Positions 39,251-49,683 of a stretch of 64,000 nucleotides of DNA are shown in pieces (position 1 is the first letter of the stretch; each line of letters begins with the position of its first letter). The position numbers and the translations under genes are program-made. The notes under the pieces are model-generated. The model did no database searches. It was given only the letters and a program-made list of their open reading frames with translations, and was not told the DNA's origin. Source of the DNA: Methylobrevis albus. GTDB taxonomy: Bacteria > Pseudomonadota > Alphaproteobacteria > Rhizobiales > Pleomorphomonadaceae. The stretch spans positions 432,152 to 496,151 of the forward strand of contig NZ_JADZLT010000056.1 in NCBI RefSeq assembly GCF_015904235.1, in the 5' to 3' direction.

Positions 39251-40770
39251 TCAGCCGAAGATCCCATGCATGAACCACCGGTGCGATCGGTCTGGGGGTC
39301 TTCACCATCGCCCGTGCGATAGACCCAGTAGCGCTCGCCCGCCTCGTCCTCGACCCGGAAGTAGTCACGAACCGCCGACAGCTCGGCGTCCCGGGTACAC
39401 CATTCGCCGAAGACCCGCTCCGGCCCGTCCGCCCGTTTCACGCGCCGACGGACGCCACGCCACGTGAAGAAAGCTGGAGGATGATCGGGAAGGAGGGCCA
39501 CCGTCTCGATCGGCTCCGGACGCGCCAGCAGACGCGAGGGCCGTGGCCAGCTGGCAGACCAGGAGGAATCGCGATCAGGCGAAAGCGCGGGAATCCTTTC
39601 GACGCTCCGTTCCTGCACATCGCTGGGAACCGGCGCTACCCGGTAGAGGCGGTCTTCGCCGACACGGCTGGCGAGAATGTCGACAAGGTCGGACACGTCC
39701 GGCGTCGAGGGATCGATCAGGGGTGAGAGGCCCTGGGTAGGCACGGTGGCTTGGGTCCAGGTGGCCGCCAGCGCCATCAGCTCGATGCCAAAACCTGGCT
39801 CAATCTCTGCCACCTTGTCGGAGAGCATTCGCACGAGACGCTTTCGGTCCCGGGTGGGGATGGCCGTCGCGATCCGCACGGACTGCTGCTGGGCATCGAC
39901 GCGGTAACAGACGAGGTCTAGGCGACGAGCGCGTTGCCCCCGTTCTTCCAGCCTCGCGCAGAGCTGTTCGACGAGCTGGGCGATGTACCGCTTGATCGTC
40001 TCGGCTGCGCCGATGGGTTCCGCAAAGGCGCGCCGCACCTCGATCAGGTCGGCCGGGCGCACCGGATCGATCGGTTCCGGCACCGACCCCAGCGCCTGGT
40101 CGATCCGCCGCCAGATCTGCGGGCCGAACCGCAGCGTCAGTGGCGCCCGTGGCTGTGACAGCAGGTCGGCGATTTGCTCGAATCCTAGAGAGTGCAGCTC
40201 GGCAAGCAGCCCCGGCTCAAGCCTGAGTGCTGCAATCGGCATCGGAGCAAGGACTCGTCCCAATGAACTACCGTGGACGATGCTGATGGGGTCTCGTCCA
40301 AAGCGCGCCAGCGCGTGCGCAGCGCCCCATGTAGCAGCGATCCCAACCCGGCAGGTGTACCCCGCGACGCTGAGGCGTTGATGGAGATCCCGCGCGAGAC
40401 CTTCGTCTCCGCCCAGCAGGTGCGCCGCGCCATCGATGTCGAGGACTATACCGTCCGGCGAGTCCGCAGCGACGACGGGAGAGTACCGCAGTGCCCAGAA
40501 TGCCAGACGTTCCAATGCGTCGATATCGCCAGCGGGATCGGCATCCTCGATCGTCAGACCCGGTACCAGAACCTGCGCCTTTGTCAGCGGCATCCCCGAG
40601 CGGAGTCCTTGCCGTACCGCCACGTCATCGGCAGTCATGACGACCCGCCGGCGTCCATCCGAGCCTGCCAGGACGAGCGGCGCGCTATCCGGCTGCGTAG
40701 CGCCGCCCGAGGCCCGTTTGTGCCGATCGATGCTCCACCTGGGAAGGAAGACCGAGACGACCCTGGTCAT
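39251..40770 (-). pseudogene. imuB: ImuB (inactive Y-family polymerase-like mutasome protein) with C-terminal frameshift
   Basis: ImuB links the DnaE2 mutasome to the sliding clamp. The start MTRVVSVFLPRWSIDRHKR, the little-finger region and the late FRVEDEAGERYWVYRTG are typical, and the catalytic acidic residues of true Y polymerases are not evident. Near 39275-39300 one base is missing. The expected end RWFMHGIFG and stop at 39251 lie in another frame, while the present frame runs on to 39085 with unrelated residues. Only about 10 native residues are lost, so some function could remain. The start overlaps the imuA end by 86 bases. Confidence 0.85.
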
Positions 40771-41434
40771 CGCACGCTTCCAGTTCGAAGTCGGCGCTCT
40801 CGCCTGCGCGCGCCCGGATCAGCTCGACCAGCCAGCGATGACGGCCGACGCCGAGGACGGGCAACGGCCGCGACGGCAGGACCGAGACGCGCCAGCGGGT
40901 CGACGCTGCCGTCGGCTGACCGAAGTCCGACGCTTCGGACTGTCGCCGCCACCGCCAGACCGTGAGGCCCATGGCGCTCGATCCCTCGGCTGCGAGCTGC
41001 AGACGGCGTGAGGCGGTCATCGACAGATGTGCCACCTTGGCCACGACGCAGCCCAGGCCACCATGGCGCAGGCCTTCTTCCATGCACGCCAGCACCGCCT
41101 TCTCGTCTCCGGCCTCGACGTAGATCACGCGATCCGGAGACAGGCCCGCCTGGGCGATGGCCGGAGCAAAGAGGTCGGGTCTCGTGAGGCACCATAGGAT
41201 TCGTCCGTTCGTTCTCGCCGCGATCCCTGCCGCGAACAGAGCCGCCGCGGCACCGTCCACCGCACCGTTTCCGCCACCCGCCACCTCATGCAGCGCCCCA
41301 AGCGAAAGCCCGCCGCCCGGGAGCTTCCCGTCGACCTCGTTCAGCCCGAACGGCAGGACCTCCCGTGCCTGCCGTGGGCCGGCCTCGAGCGCTGCGATCG
41401 TCGAACGCAGCGCTGCAACGTCCGCCTTGGACAT
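40685..41434 (-). CDS. imuA: ImuA mutasome protein (RecA-like fold)
   Basis: A RecA/SulA-like partner of ImuB and DnaE2. The 249-residue protein from ATG 41434 begins MSKADVAALRSTIAALE. It has FGLNEVDGKLPGGGLSLGALHEV (the hallmark of ImuA, read across residues 30-52), ILWCLTRPDLFAPAIAQAGL, and GCVVAKVAHLSMTASRRLQLAAE. An upstream in-frame ATG at 41443 is possible. A LexA site lies 28 bases upstream. It is the only intact gene of the three mutasome components. Confidence 0.88.
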   Translation of the reverse strand: MSKADVAALRSTIAALEAGPRQAREVLPFGLNEVDGKLPGGGLSLGALHEVAGGGNGAVDGAAAALFAAGIAARTNGRILWCLTRPDLFAPAIAQAGLSPDRVIYVEAGDEKAVLACMEEGLRHGGLGCVVAKVAHLSMTASRRLQLAAEGSSAMGLTVWRWRRQSEASDFGQPTAASTRWRVSVLPSRPLPVLGVGRHRWLVELIRARAGESADFELEACDDQGRLGLPSQVEHRSAQTGLGRRYAAG

Positions 41435-41462
41435 CGCGCTCACCATTTTTGTTGCGGATAAT

Positions 41463-41477
41463 GTTCCTGTTTCGTTC
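41463..41477. promoter_or_regulatory. LexA-binding site upstream of imuA
   Basis: GTTCCTGTTTCGTTC is an exact GTTC-N7-GTTC motif, 28 bases upstream of the imuA start. It shares GTTCCT and the spacing with the site before dnaE2 at 35425. Confidence 0.87.
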
Positions 41478-41601
41478 TTGTTCGGACGTCGAGTCAAAAT
41501 CCTCGCTCGGAGTTGGCACTCGCGCGCCGCCCCCGCGAAGCGATCTGCGCAAGCGAGGACAGGAATTCCCGAAGCGCTTGAGTTTCTATAGGGTCACGGG
41601 C

Positions 41602-42441
41602 ATGGCAGCTGGGGAATGGTCAGATGAGGAGAACGCGGCGATCGTCGCCGACTACTTCGGTATGCTTGGGCTCGAGCTTGCGGGGAAGTCGTTCAGCAAG
41701 GCGGAGCGGAATCGGGCGCTGCAGAGCCTGACCGGACGCGGCCGAGGATCGATCGAGTACAAGCACCAGAACATCAGCGCCATCCTGAAGGGCTTGGGCG
41801 AAACATCGATCGACGGCTACAAGCCCACCTTCAACTACCAAAGATCGCTCGAGCTTGCCGTGCTTGACTGGCTTAACGCACATCCGGACTGGCTTGTGCG
41901 CCCGCCAGCCAGGTCTTCGGACGTCGATGTCGGGCTATACGAGCCGCCGTCTCTCTGGATCGGGCCCGCGCCGACGCTTTCGAACCATCCCGATCCGACG
42001 GAGTTGGCACAGACCATGGCCATCGCCAGGCGGTACGACGTGGCGGAGCGCGACGAGCGGAACCGCGTGCTAGGCCGTCGCGGTGAGGAGCTTGTGGTCC
42101 GACATGAACGGCAGACCCTTACTCAATCTGGCCGAAGCGATCTAGCCGATCGAGTCCGGTGGGTTTCGCATGTAGATGGCGACGGCGCAGGCTTCGACAT
42201 CGCCTCGTTCCTCCCCGACGGGCGGGAACGCCTGATCGAGGTGAAGACGACCAATGGCTGGGAGCGAACGCTCTTCCACATCTCGGGCAACGAGCTCGCC
42301 GTGTCGGAGCAGCGGCGATCCGACTGGTGCCTCCTGCGGCTCTGGAATTTCTCTCGGGAGCCGAAGGCGTTCGAGCTCTATCCGCCGCTGGAAAGCCACG
42401 TCGCACTGACACCGACCAGCTTTCTGGCGACGCTGCGATAG
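41602..42441 (+). CDS. DUF3883 domain protein, PD-(D/E)XK-like
   Basis: A 279-residue protein. The N-terminal part is helical (EWSDEENAAIVADYFGML, SIEYKHQNISAILKGLG). The C-terminal DUF3883 domain has RRGEELVVRHE, then GAGFDIASFLPDGRERLIEVKTT, a D...ExK arrangement of restriction-like nucleases, and WCLLRLWNFSREPKAFEL. Start ATG 41602; the frame is open to 41365, but the upstream segment covers the LexA/imuA promoter. Such proteins occur in restriction and defence loci. It is transcribed divergently from imuA and could also respond to the LexA site, though the distance to it is 125 bases. Confidence 0.75.
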   Translation: MAAGEWSDEENAAIVADYFGMLGLELAGKSFSKAERNRALQSLTGRGRGSIEYKHQNISAILKGLGETSIDGYKPTFNYQRSLELAVLDWLNAHPDWLVRPPARSSDVDVGLYEPPSLWIGPAPTLSNHPDPTELAQTMAIARRYDVAERDERNRVLGRRGEELVVRHERQTLTQSGRSDLADRVRWVSHVDGDGAGFDIASFLPDGRERLIEVKTTNGWERTLFHISGNELAVSEQRRSDWCLLRLWNFSREPKAFELYPPLESHVALTPTSFLATLR

Positions 42442-42574
42442 GTCGGTCAGGGTACAGCCTACCTGCCTCGTTTCGCGTCCGCGACTTCGTTCCATGGAAG
42501 GCGAAGACGCCCATCCCGGTTCCTACGCGGGTTTCCACACATCCTAAGATCTCAGGCCGCCCGGGAGGAAAAGC

Positions 42575-43326
42575 CTTACCCACATTGTGGTGGACGAGGC
42601 CCAAGACCTCGGTGTCTCCGAACTCCGCTTCTTCGCCGCGATTGCCGCGACAGTTTCGACGCGCTGTTATTCGCCAGGGACATCGGCCAGCGCATCTCCT
42701 AGAAGCCCTTCTCCTGGCTCGGTCTCGGCATCGATGTGCGCGGGCGGTCGGTCACGCTGAAAGTCAACTACCGCACCTCGCAGCAGATCCGGCAGATGGC
42801 GGACCGGCTCCTGCCCCGAACCGTCCGAGATGTCGACGGGCTCGAGGAAGACCGTCGCGGCACAGTGTCGATGTTCAAGGGCATCGAGCCCGAGGTCGTG
42901 ATCGCCGAGGACGAGCCTGCCGAGCGGAACGCAGCGGCTGCCTTCATCCGGCGGGCGCTGGATGACCACCTCGCGCCGCGCGAGAGCGCGATCTTCGTGC
43001 GCTCGGCCGAGCAGCTGCCGCGTGCGCGCAGCATAGCCGAGACGGCAGGGCTGCCGTTCCGGACGGCGACGACTGGCCGGCACGATGAGGACAAGGCACT
43101 CGTCGGCATCATTCATCTCGCGAAGGGCCTGGAGTTCCGTGCCGTCGCCGTCGTCGCCTGCGACGAGAACGTCCTCCCGCTGGCGGCGCGTGTCGTCGAC
43201 GCCTTCGAGCTGGACGAGGTGATCGCGACCGAACGACAGCTCCTCTACGTGGCCGCGACCCGGGCTCGCGACAGGTTGTTGGTGTCCGGAATCAGCCCCG
43301 GCTCGGAATTCATCGAGTCGCTTTGA
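42575..43326 (+). pseudogene. UvrD-like helicase remnant (5' truncated)
   Basis: The fragment begins at LTHIVVDEAQDLGVSELRFFAAI (Walker B/motif II of superfamily 1). It then shifts frame near 42645 to SFDALLFARDIGQRIS, meets a TAG near 42702, and continues as VTLKVNYRTSQQIRQMAD to a clean end with ATTGRHDEDKALVGIIHLAKGLEFRAVAVV and YVAATRARDRLLV (motifs V and VI). The Walker A half is missing entirely. The intact 3' part starts at ATG 42736 and encodes 196 residues. It is adjacent to the DUF3883 gene, perhaps once a functional pair. Confidence 0.8.
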
Positions 43327-43451
43327 GGCCTGCTCCGCTGCCCCGGTAGCAGCCCCGGCACCGGCACCCCCCCTCCCGCCCGAAATACGGCATGCCGGAC
43401 TATCCAACACAAATGGTCGCCATCACCCAGTAGCGAGTGTCTCTCGCGGGG

Positions 43452-43589
43452 AATCCTTGAGGCGCGTTGATTTTGCCGGGGTTTTCTTGGGCGAGATCGC
43501 CGTTCCCCTCCAGACCCAAAGTTGGCGAATCCTCGACGGAATCCTAGAGTAGATTTGCGGGAATCCTTGAGCCGTTTAACGTCGAATCC
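43452..43589. repeat. Cluster of GAATCC direct repeats upstream of the recombinase genes
   Basis: GAATCC occurs at 43452, 43527, 43539, 43561 and 43584. Two copies share the longer GGGAATCCTTGAG at about 43450-43462 and 43559-43571. All are on the same strand in 140 bases of otherwise gene-free DNA (43327-43701) before the three recombinases. Repeated, directional short motifs next to tyrosine recombinases suggest binding sites for the recombinase or its partner. No matching copy was found at the far end of the module. Confidence 0.5.
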
Positions 43590-43701
43590 TTTAATATTTT
43601 CATGTGATTACTGGCTTTTTCTCGCTTGCCATCCCGGTGGCCGCCGGTCAGTATTATGGGAGAATGGCAAGGGAGCGAGGCTGGATGCCCGACAAAATGA
43701 A

Positions 43702-43890
43702 TTGAGCTTCCTGCGATGTAGGCACGAGCTGCACGCGACCCTGGTTGCCCACCTCCTGCGTGGGGGTCGGTTCGACACCGTCCTGAAGTACGGGCGGTGC
43801 AGCCCGCCTCGGGCCACGTCCGGCTGTCACTCACGAGAGTGCGTCTCGTGCACGCACCGTGTGACAACGCCGCAAGAGACGTCGCGATGA
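43702..43890 (+). CDS. Possible small Cys/His-rich protein coupled to the first recombinase
   Basis: The frame ending at 43890 overlaps the recombinase ATG as ATGA (43887-43890). From a TTG at 43702 it would encode 62 residues containing RCRHELHATLVAHLLRGGR and a zinc-finger-like Cys/His end GCHSRECVSCTHRV. The frame is open to 43522, but that part reads through the repeat cluster. The overlap and the Cys/His pattern support it; the lack of a strong start codon weakens it. Confidence 0.35.
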   Translation: MSFLRCRHELHATLVAHLLRGGRFDTVLKYGRCSPPRATSGCHSRECVSCTHRVTTPQETSR

Positions 43891-45141
43891 CATGGCGGGT
43901 ATTCGTCCCGGATGCGGATCGGCTAACCGAGCTCGGCTACCCGGCTCTCGCCGGGTGCTGTTCTCTGTTTCACGATGCAAAAGGCTACGAACACGAACCG
44001 AACCGATACTTGAGAGACCGTTACCGCGCTCGCTGGGTCCCCGAATACAAAGAGGGGCCGACCGGCGCGAAGCGCGAAGGGAAGCGCCCGACCACCAGCA
44101 AAGGTGAGGCCGACAGGCTCACGAACTTTCTTAACTGGGCGGAGGCCGGCGGAATCGACGTCGACCGGATGAATTATGAATGCGTCCTTTCTTACCAGGA
44201 CAACATGATCGCCTTTCGACCGTCACAACAGCGGCCGACGGTCGGTGCTGCAACTCGAAACCAAAGAGCGGACGTAGCGACCTTCTACCTTATGTGGCGG
44301 GCTGAGCAGGGTCTTCGCTGGGCATTCGATGTGCCAACGAAGCTGGTCAAGGTACCTTACCGAGACATCCGGGGAGATGTGTTCGTATATTCACGCACGG
44401 GCCGTCTCCGACAGTCTGCTGCTCAGCTTCCGACACTGAGTCTGCCGACCGCTGCGCAGAAACTGGCCTGGTACTCGGCGGTCAGGACCCGGTTGGGAGA
44501 GGCCAAGATGCTGGCGAGCAGATGCATCGTTGAGATCGGCGTAAGGGCTTTCGAATAGGCAGCTTTGCGGGTCGAACAATGGCCATCACGAAGCGCGATA
44601 CTTGAGGCCCAACGGCCCGGGCGGCGCGACGTGCCCATGAAGCTGTACGGGGGGAAAGGCGACAAGGAGCGAATCGTCGCCATTCCCCTCAACTTCGCGC
44701 TCATGGTCAGGGAGTGGATCGATGAGCGGCGGTGCCATCTGGTCCCCCCTTCTCGTCGGGATATTGGGACCCCTGTTCGTTTCCGATTCGCGTGGTGTTG
44801 AGGGCACGACTCTATCTCAGGCGACCATCTACAGCTGCTTCAAGATCAAGACGCAGGGCGGTCCGGTCGTCTGATATCCCCATCTCGCGCGGCATGACTA
44901 TGCCTGCAATTTCGTTCTCGCAGGCTTGCGTCATGACGCTGTGATCGCCGGCAATACCCTGCACAGGATGAAACCAAGCTGGGTAACTGACCGGACTTCG
45001 TTCTGGATCAATATGCTACGCAAGAGGCTCGGGCACGTTTCGGAAACCACGACCGACCGATACCTCACATGGATCGCGGAATCGTACCAGCTGGTCGAGG
45101 TGGCCGACAGCTACGCCGCTTTCCTTGACGGGGACGAGTGA
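43887..45141 (+). pseudogene. Tyrosine recombinase 1 of a three-recombinase module, decayed
   Basis: Starts MTWRVFVPDADRL with an N-terminal core-binding (SAM-like) domain (TSKGEADRLTNFLNWAE). The catalytic domain is broken by an in-frame TAG at 44556-44558 (between GVRAFE and AALRVEQW), a frameshift near 44760 and a TGA at about 44872. The last part shows the box II-like HLARHDYACNFV and RKRLGHVSETTTDRYL, the LGH...Tyr active-site end. Without the breaks it would be about 415 residues. The TGA stop and the ATG of the next gene share one base. Confidence 0.8.
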
Positions 45142-47102
45142 TGACCAAGTTGACGAACTCGATCTCCATCGGCCAGCACTTCGCGAACATCCGTGATCCG
45201 GCCGGGGATCGTGTACCCATACGACATCGCCGAGTTCTTCGTTGGGGGAACCGCTCGGAATGTGGCCCGGAGGTGGTCAGGCGACTTTGAAGGGCGCCCG
45301 CACCTTGCCTTGCAGTTCAAGCACTTCCTTGAACGGGACCAGTTGAGCGATGCTAGCCTGGACAAACGCGTCGGATGCGCTCGTCATTTCTTTCGGTTCG
45401 TGGACGAGCGTCCCGATCTTCCTACCGTGAGCGAACTGGCGGAATTGACCGAAGAGCACGGTCCGCAACTGAAGCGCTGGCTGAGCGATCGTGGAATAAC
45501 CTCCCCGGACGTCTACAAGAACATCAAGAAGTTTGTTGTTGAGGGGCGGAACTCGCAGGCCTGCCACGTCTCATCTGGCCAGCACGCGATCCCGATCGAC
45601 CATCGGAGGTTCCGGAGCCAGACTAGGTCGGCATACAAAGGCTGAGCATGGCCCTGCGCAAAGAAGCGCGTGAGGTCAGCGCAATGTTCCGGGAGGGGAC
45701 GCGTCTAGCAGATGATGGCCGCGACCCCCGAGTAGGTGATGATCGTGCTGCGGCATGGTCGGAGCCAAGGAACCATGCCTGGCTGGTCCGTGAGCTAACC
45801 ACCGAGACGATTCCGTTTCAGGGTGAGCTTAGCACCTACAACGCCACGGGCCTTTTGTATTCATCCAACGGGATTGTGTCTGGTCCCTCATATCTGCCGC
45901 CGACGATGTCCTCTCGAGGATCGGAAGGCTATGTGGGGAAACTTCGATGGTTCTTTCCGGGGCTGTACGACACAGCAATCTACTTCTGGCTTGTCGCGCT
46001 ACACACGGGCTGGAACCTGGCGACCTTAGTCGGCATCGATGTATCGCGGGAAGAGACGTGGCGAGAAGTCCATCCCCATGCACCCGACCGGGTGTTGATG
46101 CATGCATGGAAGAAACGCGCGGATCGACACCAGCAAGTGATCTGCAATCCCAATGCCGAATTTCACCCTCCTTCCATCATCCAGATGCTCGTCCAACGGA
46201 CCGCTCCCCTGCGTCGTACACTTGTTAGGCGTCTTGAGGCGCTCCGCGAGCAGTATGCCCAGAAACCGAGCCCTACTCTGGCGAGGCAAATCAACAATCT
46301 GGAAGAAGGTACGAAAAGCCCTTGGTTGTTTGTATCCCTTGGAAAAGGCGGTGAGATTGGCTGGTTCAGCTCGACGAAGACGGTATCAACACTGAATACA
46401 TTCATTCGTGCTGTCGCTCTGAAGCACGGCCTGATCAGCGATCATCCCTATCTTGGGACAATCTCAACATCACAGGCGCGCGATGCCTGGATAAACTATA
46501 CCCACATAACAACAGGAGATTCTATAGTTGCGCAGTATGCGGCTAACCATCGTAACTCGAGGAGCCTCCGCTACTACCTCGCTCGGCATCGCTATCAGCG
46601 CAGCAGTGAGAGCAAAGTCCGTGAGCTTCAGACATATGCATTCTCCGAAATCCAAGAGGGTAGACTTAATCCTACGCGGCTCAGAATACTCATAGAGACG
46701 GGGCGCTTTACGCAGGAACAGGCCAACTTGCTGAGCGATATCCGGAATCGGACGCGCCTCAACATGGGTTGCTTGGGCCCGTATGAACCCTCGAAAGGGG
46801 TCGATCCGAATCACGCGAAGGGGGTGCTATGCCGGGTGCAACGGTGCACGGGTTGTTCCCATGGGATCGTCTTCGAAGACAGCATGCAGCGCCTCGCCAC
46901 CACGTTGGCTGACCTCCACCATGAAAGGTCAACGAGGCCGCTGGCGGCGTGGAAAGGCACCTCTCTTGAGGATGAAGAGCGATCGATTTCCGCGACCTTG
47001 CGGCAGTTCGATCCGGAGCGTGTGCGGCTCGCATACCACGCCCGTGAGCGCGCATTGCAGGCTGGAGAGGTGATGGTGTTCGATGGCTACCCTGTCTACT
47101 AG
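45141..47102 (+). pseudogene. Tyrosine recombinase 2 of the module, interrupted
   Basis: ATG 45141 (MTKLTNSISIGQHF) is coupled to the preceding gene by TGATG. The frame shifts near 45210 into DIAEFFVGGTARNVARRW, stops at 45643-45645, and resumes from 45648 as a 484-residue open part. That part includes LVALHTGWNLATLVGID, a Cys-rich segment (CRVQRCTGCSHGIVF) near the end, and NHRNSRSLRYYLARHRY as a degenerate active-site region. Intact it would be about 650 residues, in the range of the large recombinases of Tn554-like or Gmt-type trios. Confidence 0.7.
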
Positions 47103-49121
47103 AGACGTCGCTGAAGACGGACTGAACGCGTGGAGGAATGGTCTCCTCGAGGCGACGGGTCACTTCAGCCAGCTGGCGAAATTGGACTGGCCCAAGCTGT
47201 GCGAGATCGAGCTATTTCCGGGATCCAGACTTGGCGACAGGATCATAGTCGTCCCGGAAAAATATCTCCCACCCGAAAATATGCGCCGGATCAGTTCGCG
47301 ACAGCGTGACCCACTTCTCGGCGATGCGCTCGTTGCTGGCGTCCTATCTGATGCCGTCGCTTCACAACGCGAGGAGAGCATGCGTCGAGCCCTCCTGGTG
47401 CTTGGGCTCCCGCATGATGGCAAGAGAGGCGACCAAGGCTTGGGGCCTTCAAGCTGGCTTACGACCACTGGGATAATCTTGCGGACCATCAAGCATCTGT
47501 TTGCAATGGCACCGCCTTCCCTAGGCAACATCTGGCAACTAGAGAAGCACCTTCCCGCGTCTATTCCGCTCATCTCAAGATGTGAGCGGACACGGGCTAA
47601 TATCAACACGATCTTCAGGCGTTTACGGCTTGGCGCAGGGCGCGGGTTGATACCTGACCTTGCCAAAATCCAATACCCTCCCAAGCTCCAGGTAAACGCG
47701 ATTGAGGGAAGTCACAAGGAAAAGAGCGATAATCAACAGACAGCACCCCAAATCAGTTCGCGATCGAAATCTACCGACGAACAAAAACACTTCGACGATA
47801 GATTCGTCGTATCCATAATACGCCGCGCAAAATGGATATTCGAGAACACTGCTGAACAATTAATCGCGTGCTGGCTATTATTAGAACAGCTCGAAAATAA
47901 CTATCCTGAGCTGACCGACGAGCAGCTAAAGCTGCGAAAGAATAGGTTTATCTCTGACTTCCGATGGAAAAGGGACACTTTTCAGAAGATGCCGTTCCTA
48001 ATCAAGCAGAGAATAAATCGCCAGAGCTACGAGTTCTCTGATCAATGGCCGCCCCCTAACCTAAGCTCGCTCCTTCTGATCATTGGGGTGATTCAAGCTC
48101 TTTCGTTCACACTTGACGCATTCTGCACTGCAGCTCGCCACAATGAGATTGCTGGCGCCGAGCACAACACCGCCTCCATTGCGAAAGACCGGATGCGGGG
48201 TGTTCTACGGAAGACAGAGCGAGCTTTTGGAGGACGGGCACGAGACTGGCCACTGCATCCCCTAGCTACCAGAGCACTGGATCTGCAGGAAAAGCTCGCC
48301 TCCGTCATCAGACCGGAAGGCCAAAGCCACCTTTGGGTGCAGCTCCAGGACCACAAGGGCAGTGGGAGAGGTGGTCCTATGGCCAACATGCGGAGCCAAT
48401 GGTCGCCGCAGTCGAACACCTGGGTCTCGAGGGTGTTTGCAACGGGCGTCCTCACGCTCATCGCTGGCGACATACACTGGTGCGGCTGGTGGCCTTGGCA
48501 ATAGTCCAGTCCATGCAGGTACTCCAGGACTTGCTTGGCCACGACAATCTCGAAGCACTGCTTCACTATCTGCTTTCTGTCGAGGACCTCGTTGGGGAAG
48601 TGATGAAGGTTGCGGAAGAGGCATCCCAGTTGCTGGTCAGGACTGCGGTCGAAGACACCGTTCAGGGCCTGGCCGGCGGCGGAGCTGCGCAGCCGCTTCG
48701 TGATGGGCTCACTGAAATGGAGATGCGCCGGGGAATTGACGTCCTGGGCACCGACAATATTGATGAAGCCGTGCGTATTCTTTCCGGGCGCGGTTTGCAG
48801 TGCACACTCGTCCGTCCTGGTGTACTTTGCACGAAAGCGCCCGGACAGTTTGGCCGGTGCACGAAAGGGCGCGGACTTCCAGACACCGGGTCTTGCCGCT
48901 CGACCTGCGAAAGTCGGCTCGAACTCGCCTCCGCCCGCATCGAATGTCGCGATCAAATCGTCGGTTTGCTGCGCGAGTATGCTGAGGTGTCGGAGATGCC
49001 TCTTGCCTCCCAGCACATTCGAGGGAAGATCCTCGCCAATCTCCACAGGTGGCCAGATGTTCGCGACGAATTCCTAGCTTCCAGCTCTATAGCGGCTGAA
49101 ATCTGGAGCAACCGACGCTGA
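47083..49121 (+). pseudogene. Tyrosine recombinase 3 of the module, frameshifted
   Basis: Starts at ATG 47083, overlapping the previous gene by 20 bases. The first 440 codons have a long helical N-terminus and the arginine region AFCTAARHNEIAGAEH. Near 48400 the frame shifts to EHLGLEGVCNGRPHAHRWRHTL, followed by LLGHDNLEALLHYL, the His-x-x-Arg-like and LGH...Tyr active-site motifs. It ends at 49121. Intact length would be about 680 residues. All three recombinases are transcribed together with overlapping ends. Confidence 0.75.
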
Positions 49122-49254
49122 CTGAGCGGCCAAATAAATCCCGCGGGGCATCCGCACCGACGAAGGGCGCGCAACGTATCCATCGGGTATTCGTGCCTGT
49201 CGCGCCATCGGAGCTTCCAGCACTGAGAGGATTCGATGGGCACTGAGGAGGATT

Positions 49255-49683
49255 TTGGCCGAGGTGAAGCAGCACAGTGGCACCTATCCATTCTCTGCCG
49301 GCGCACCAAAGATCGCGGATGTCCTAAAGCGAGCCGGACTCAGCGAGCGCTTTCTCGAGAAGAAGGGTGGCAACCTCCTCCGCGAAAGGCAGAAGGCACA
49401 CCATAAGAAGCTGATAAAACGCGTTCTCCGCCGGGTGAAGTCCGGCCGCTATTTTCCTATTAAGGACCGTGGTGGACAACAGCATACTGAGCGTTTCGGC
49501 GATTGGTCGGCGATAAGTGCGCAACTTGTGGGCATCAAGCAGGCCTGGGTCGAAGCCGAGCTTGAACATATCGAGGCCCACAACCGTGTCGTCGAGCTTG
49601 AGAACCTCGCGAATGACTTGCGCGCCGAGAACGATCGGCTGCTTGGGCTACTGACGGACGCAGGCATCCACTTTCTGAGCTAG
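49255..49683 (+). CDS. Small coiled-coil accessory protein of the recombinase module
   Basis: A 142-residue basic protein. The TTG start at 49255 is supported by GAGGAG six bases upstream. The middle is strongly basic (RERQKAHHKKLIKRVLRRVKSGRYF). The C-terminus is a heptad-patterned coiled coil (VVELENLANDLRAENDRLLGLL). Small proteins of this type follow large tyrosine recombinases in Tn554-like elements (TnpC) and similar trios, where they modulate recombination. It is the only apparently intact gene of the module. Confidence 0.65.
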   Translation: MAEVKQHSGTYPFSAGAPKIADVLKRAGLSERFLEKKGGNLLRERQKAHHKKLIKRVLRRVKSGRYFPIKDRGGQQHTERFGDWSAISAQLVGIKQAWVEAELEHIEAHNRVVELENLANDLRAENDRLLGLLTDAGIHFLS

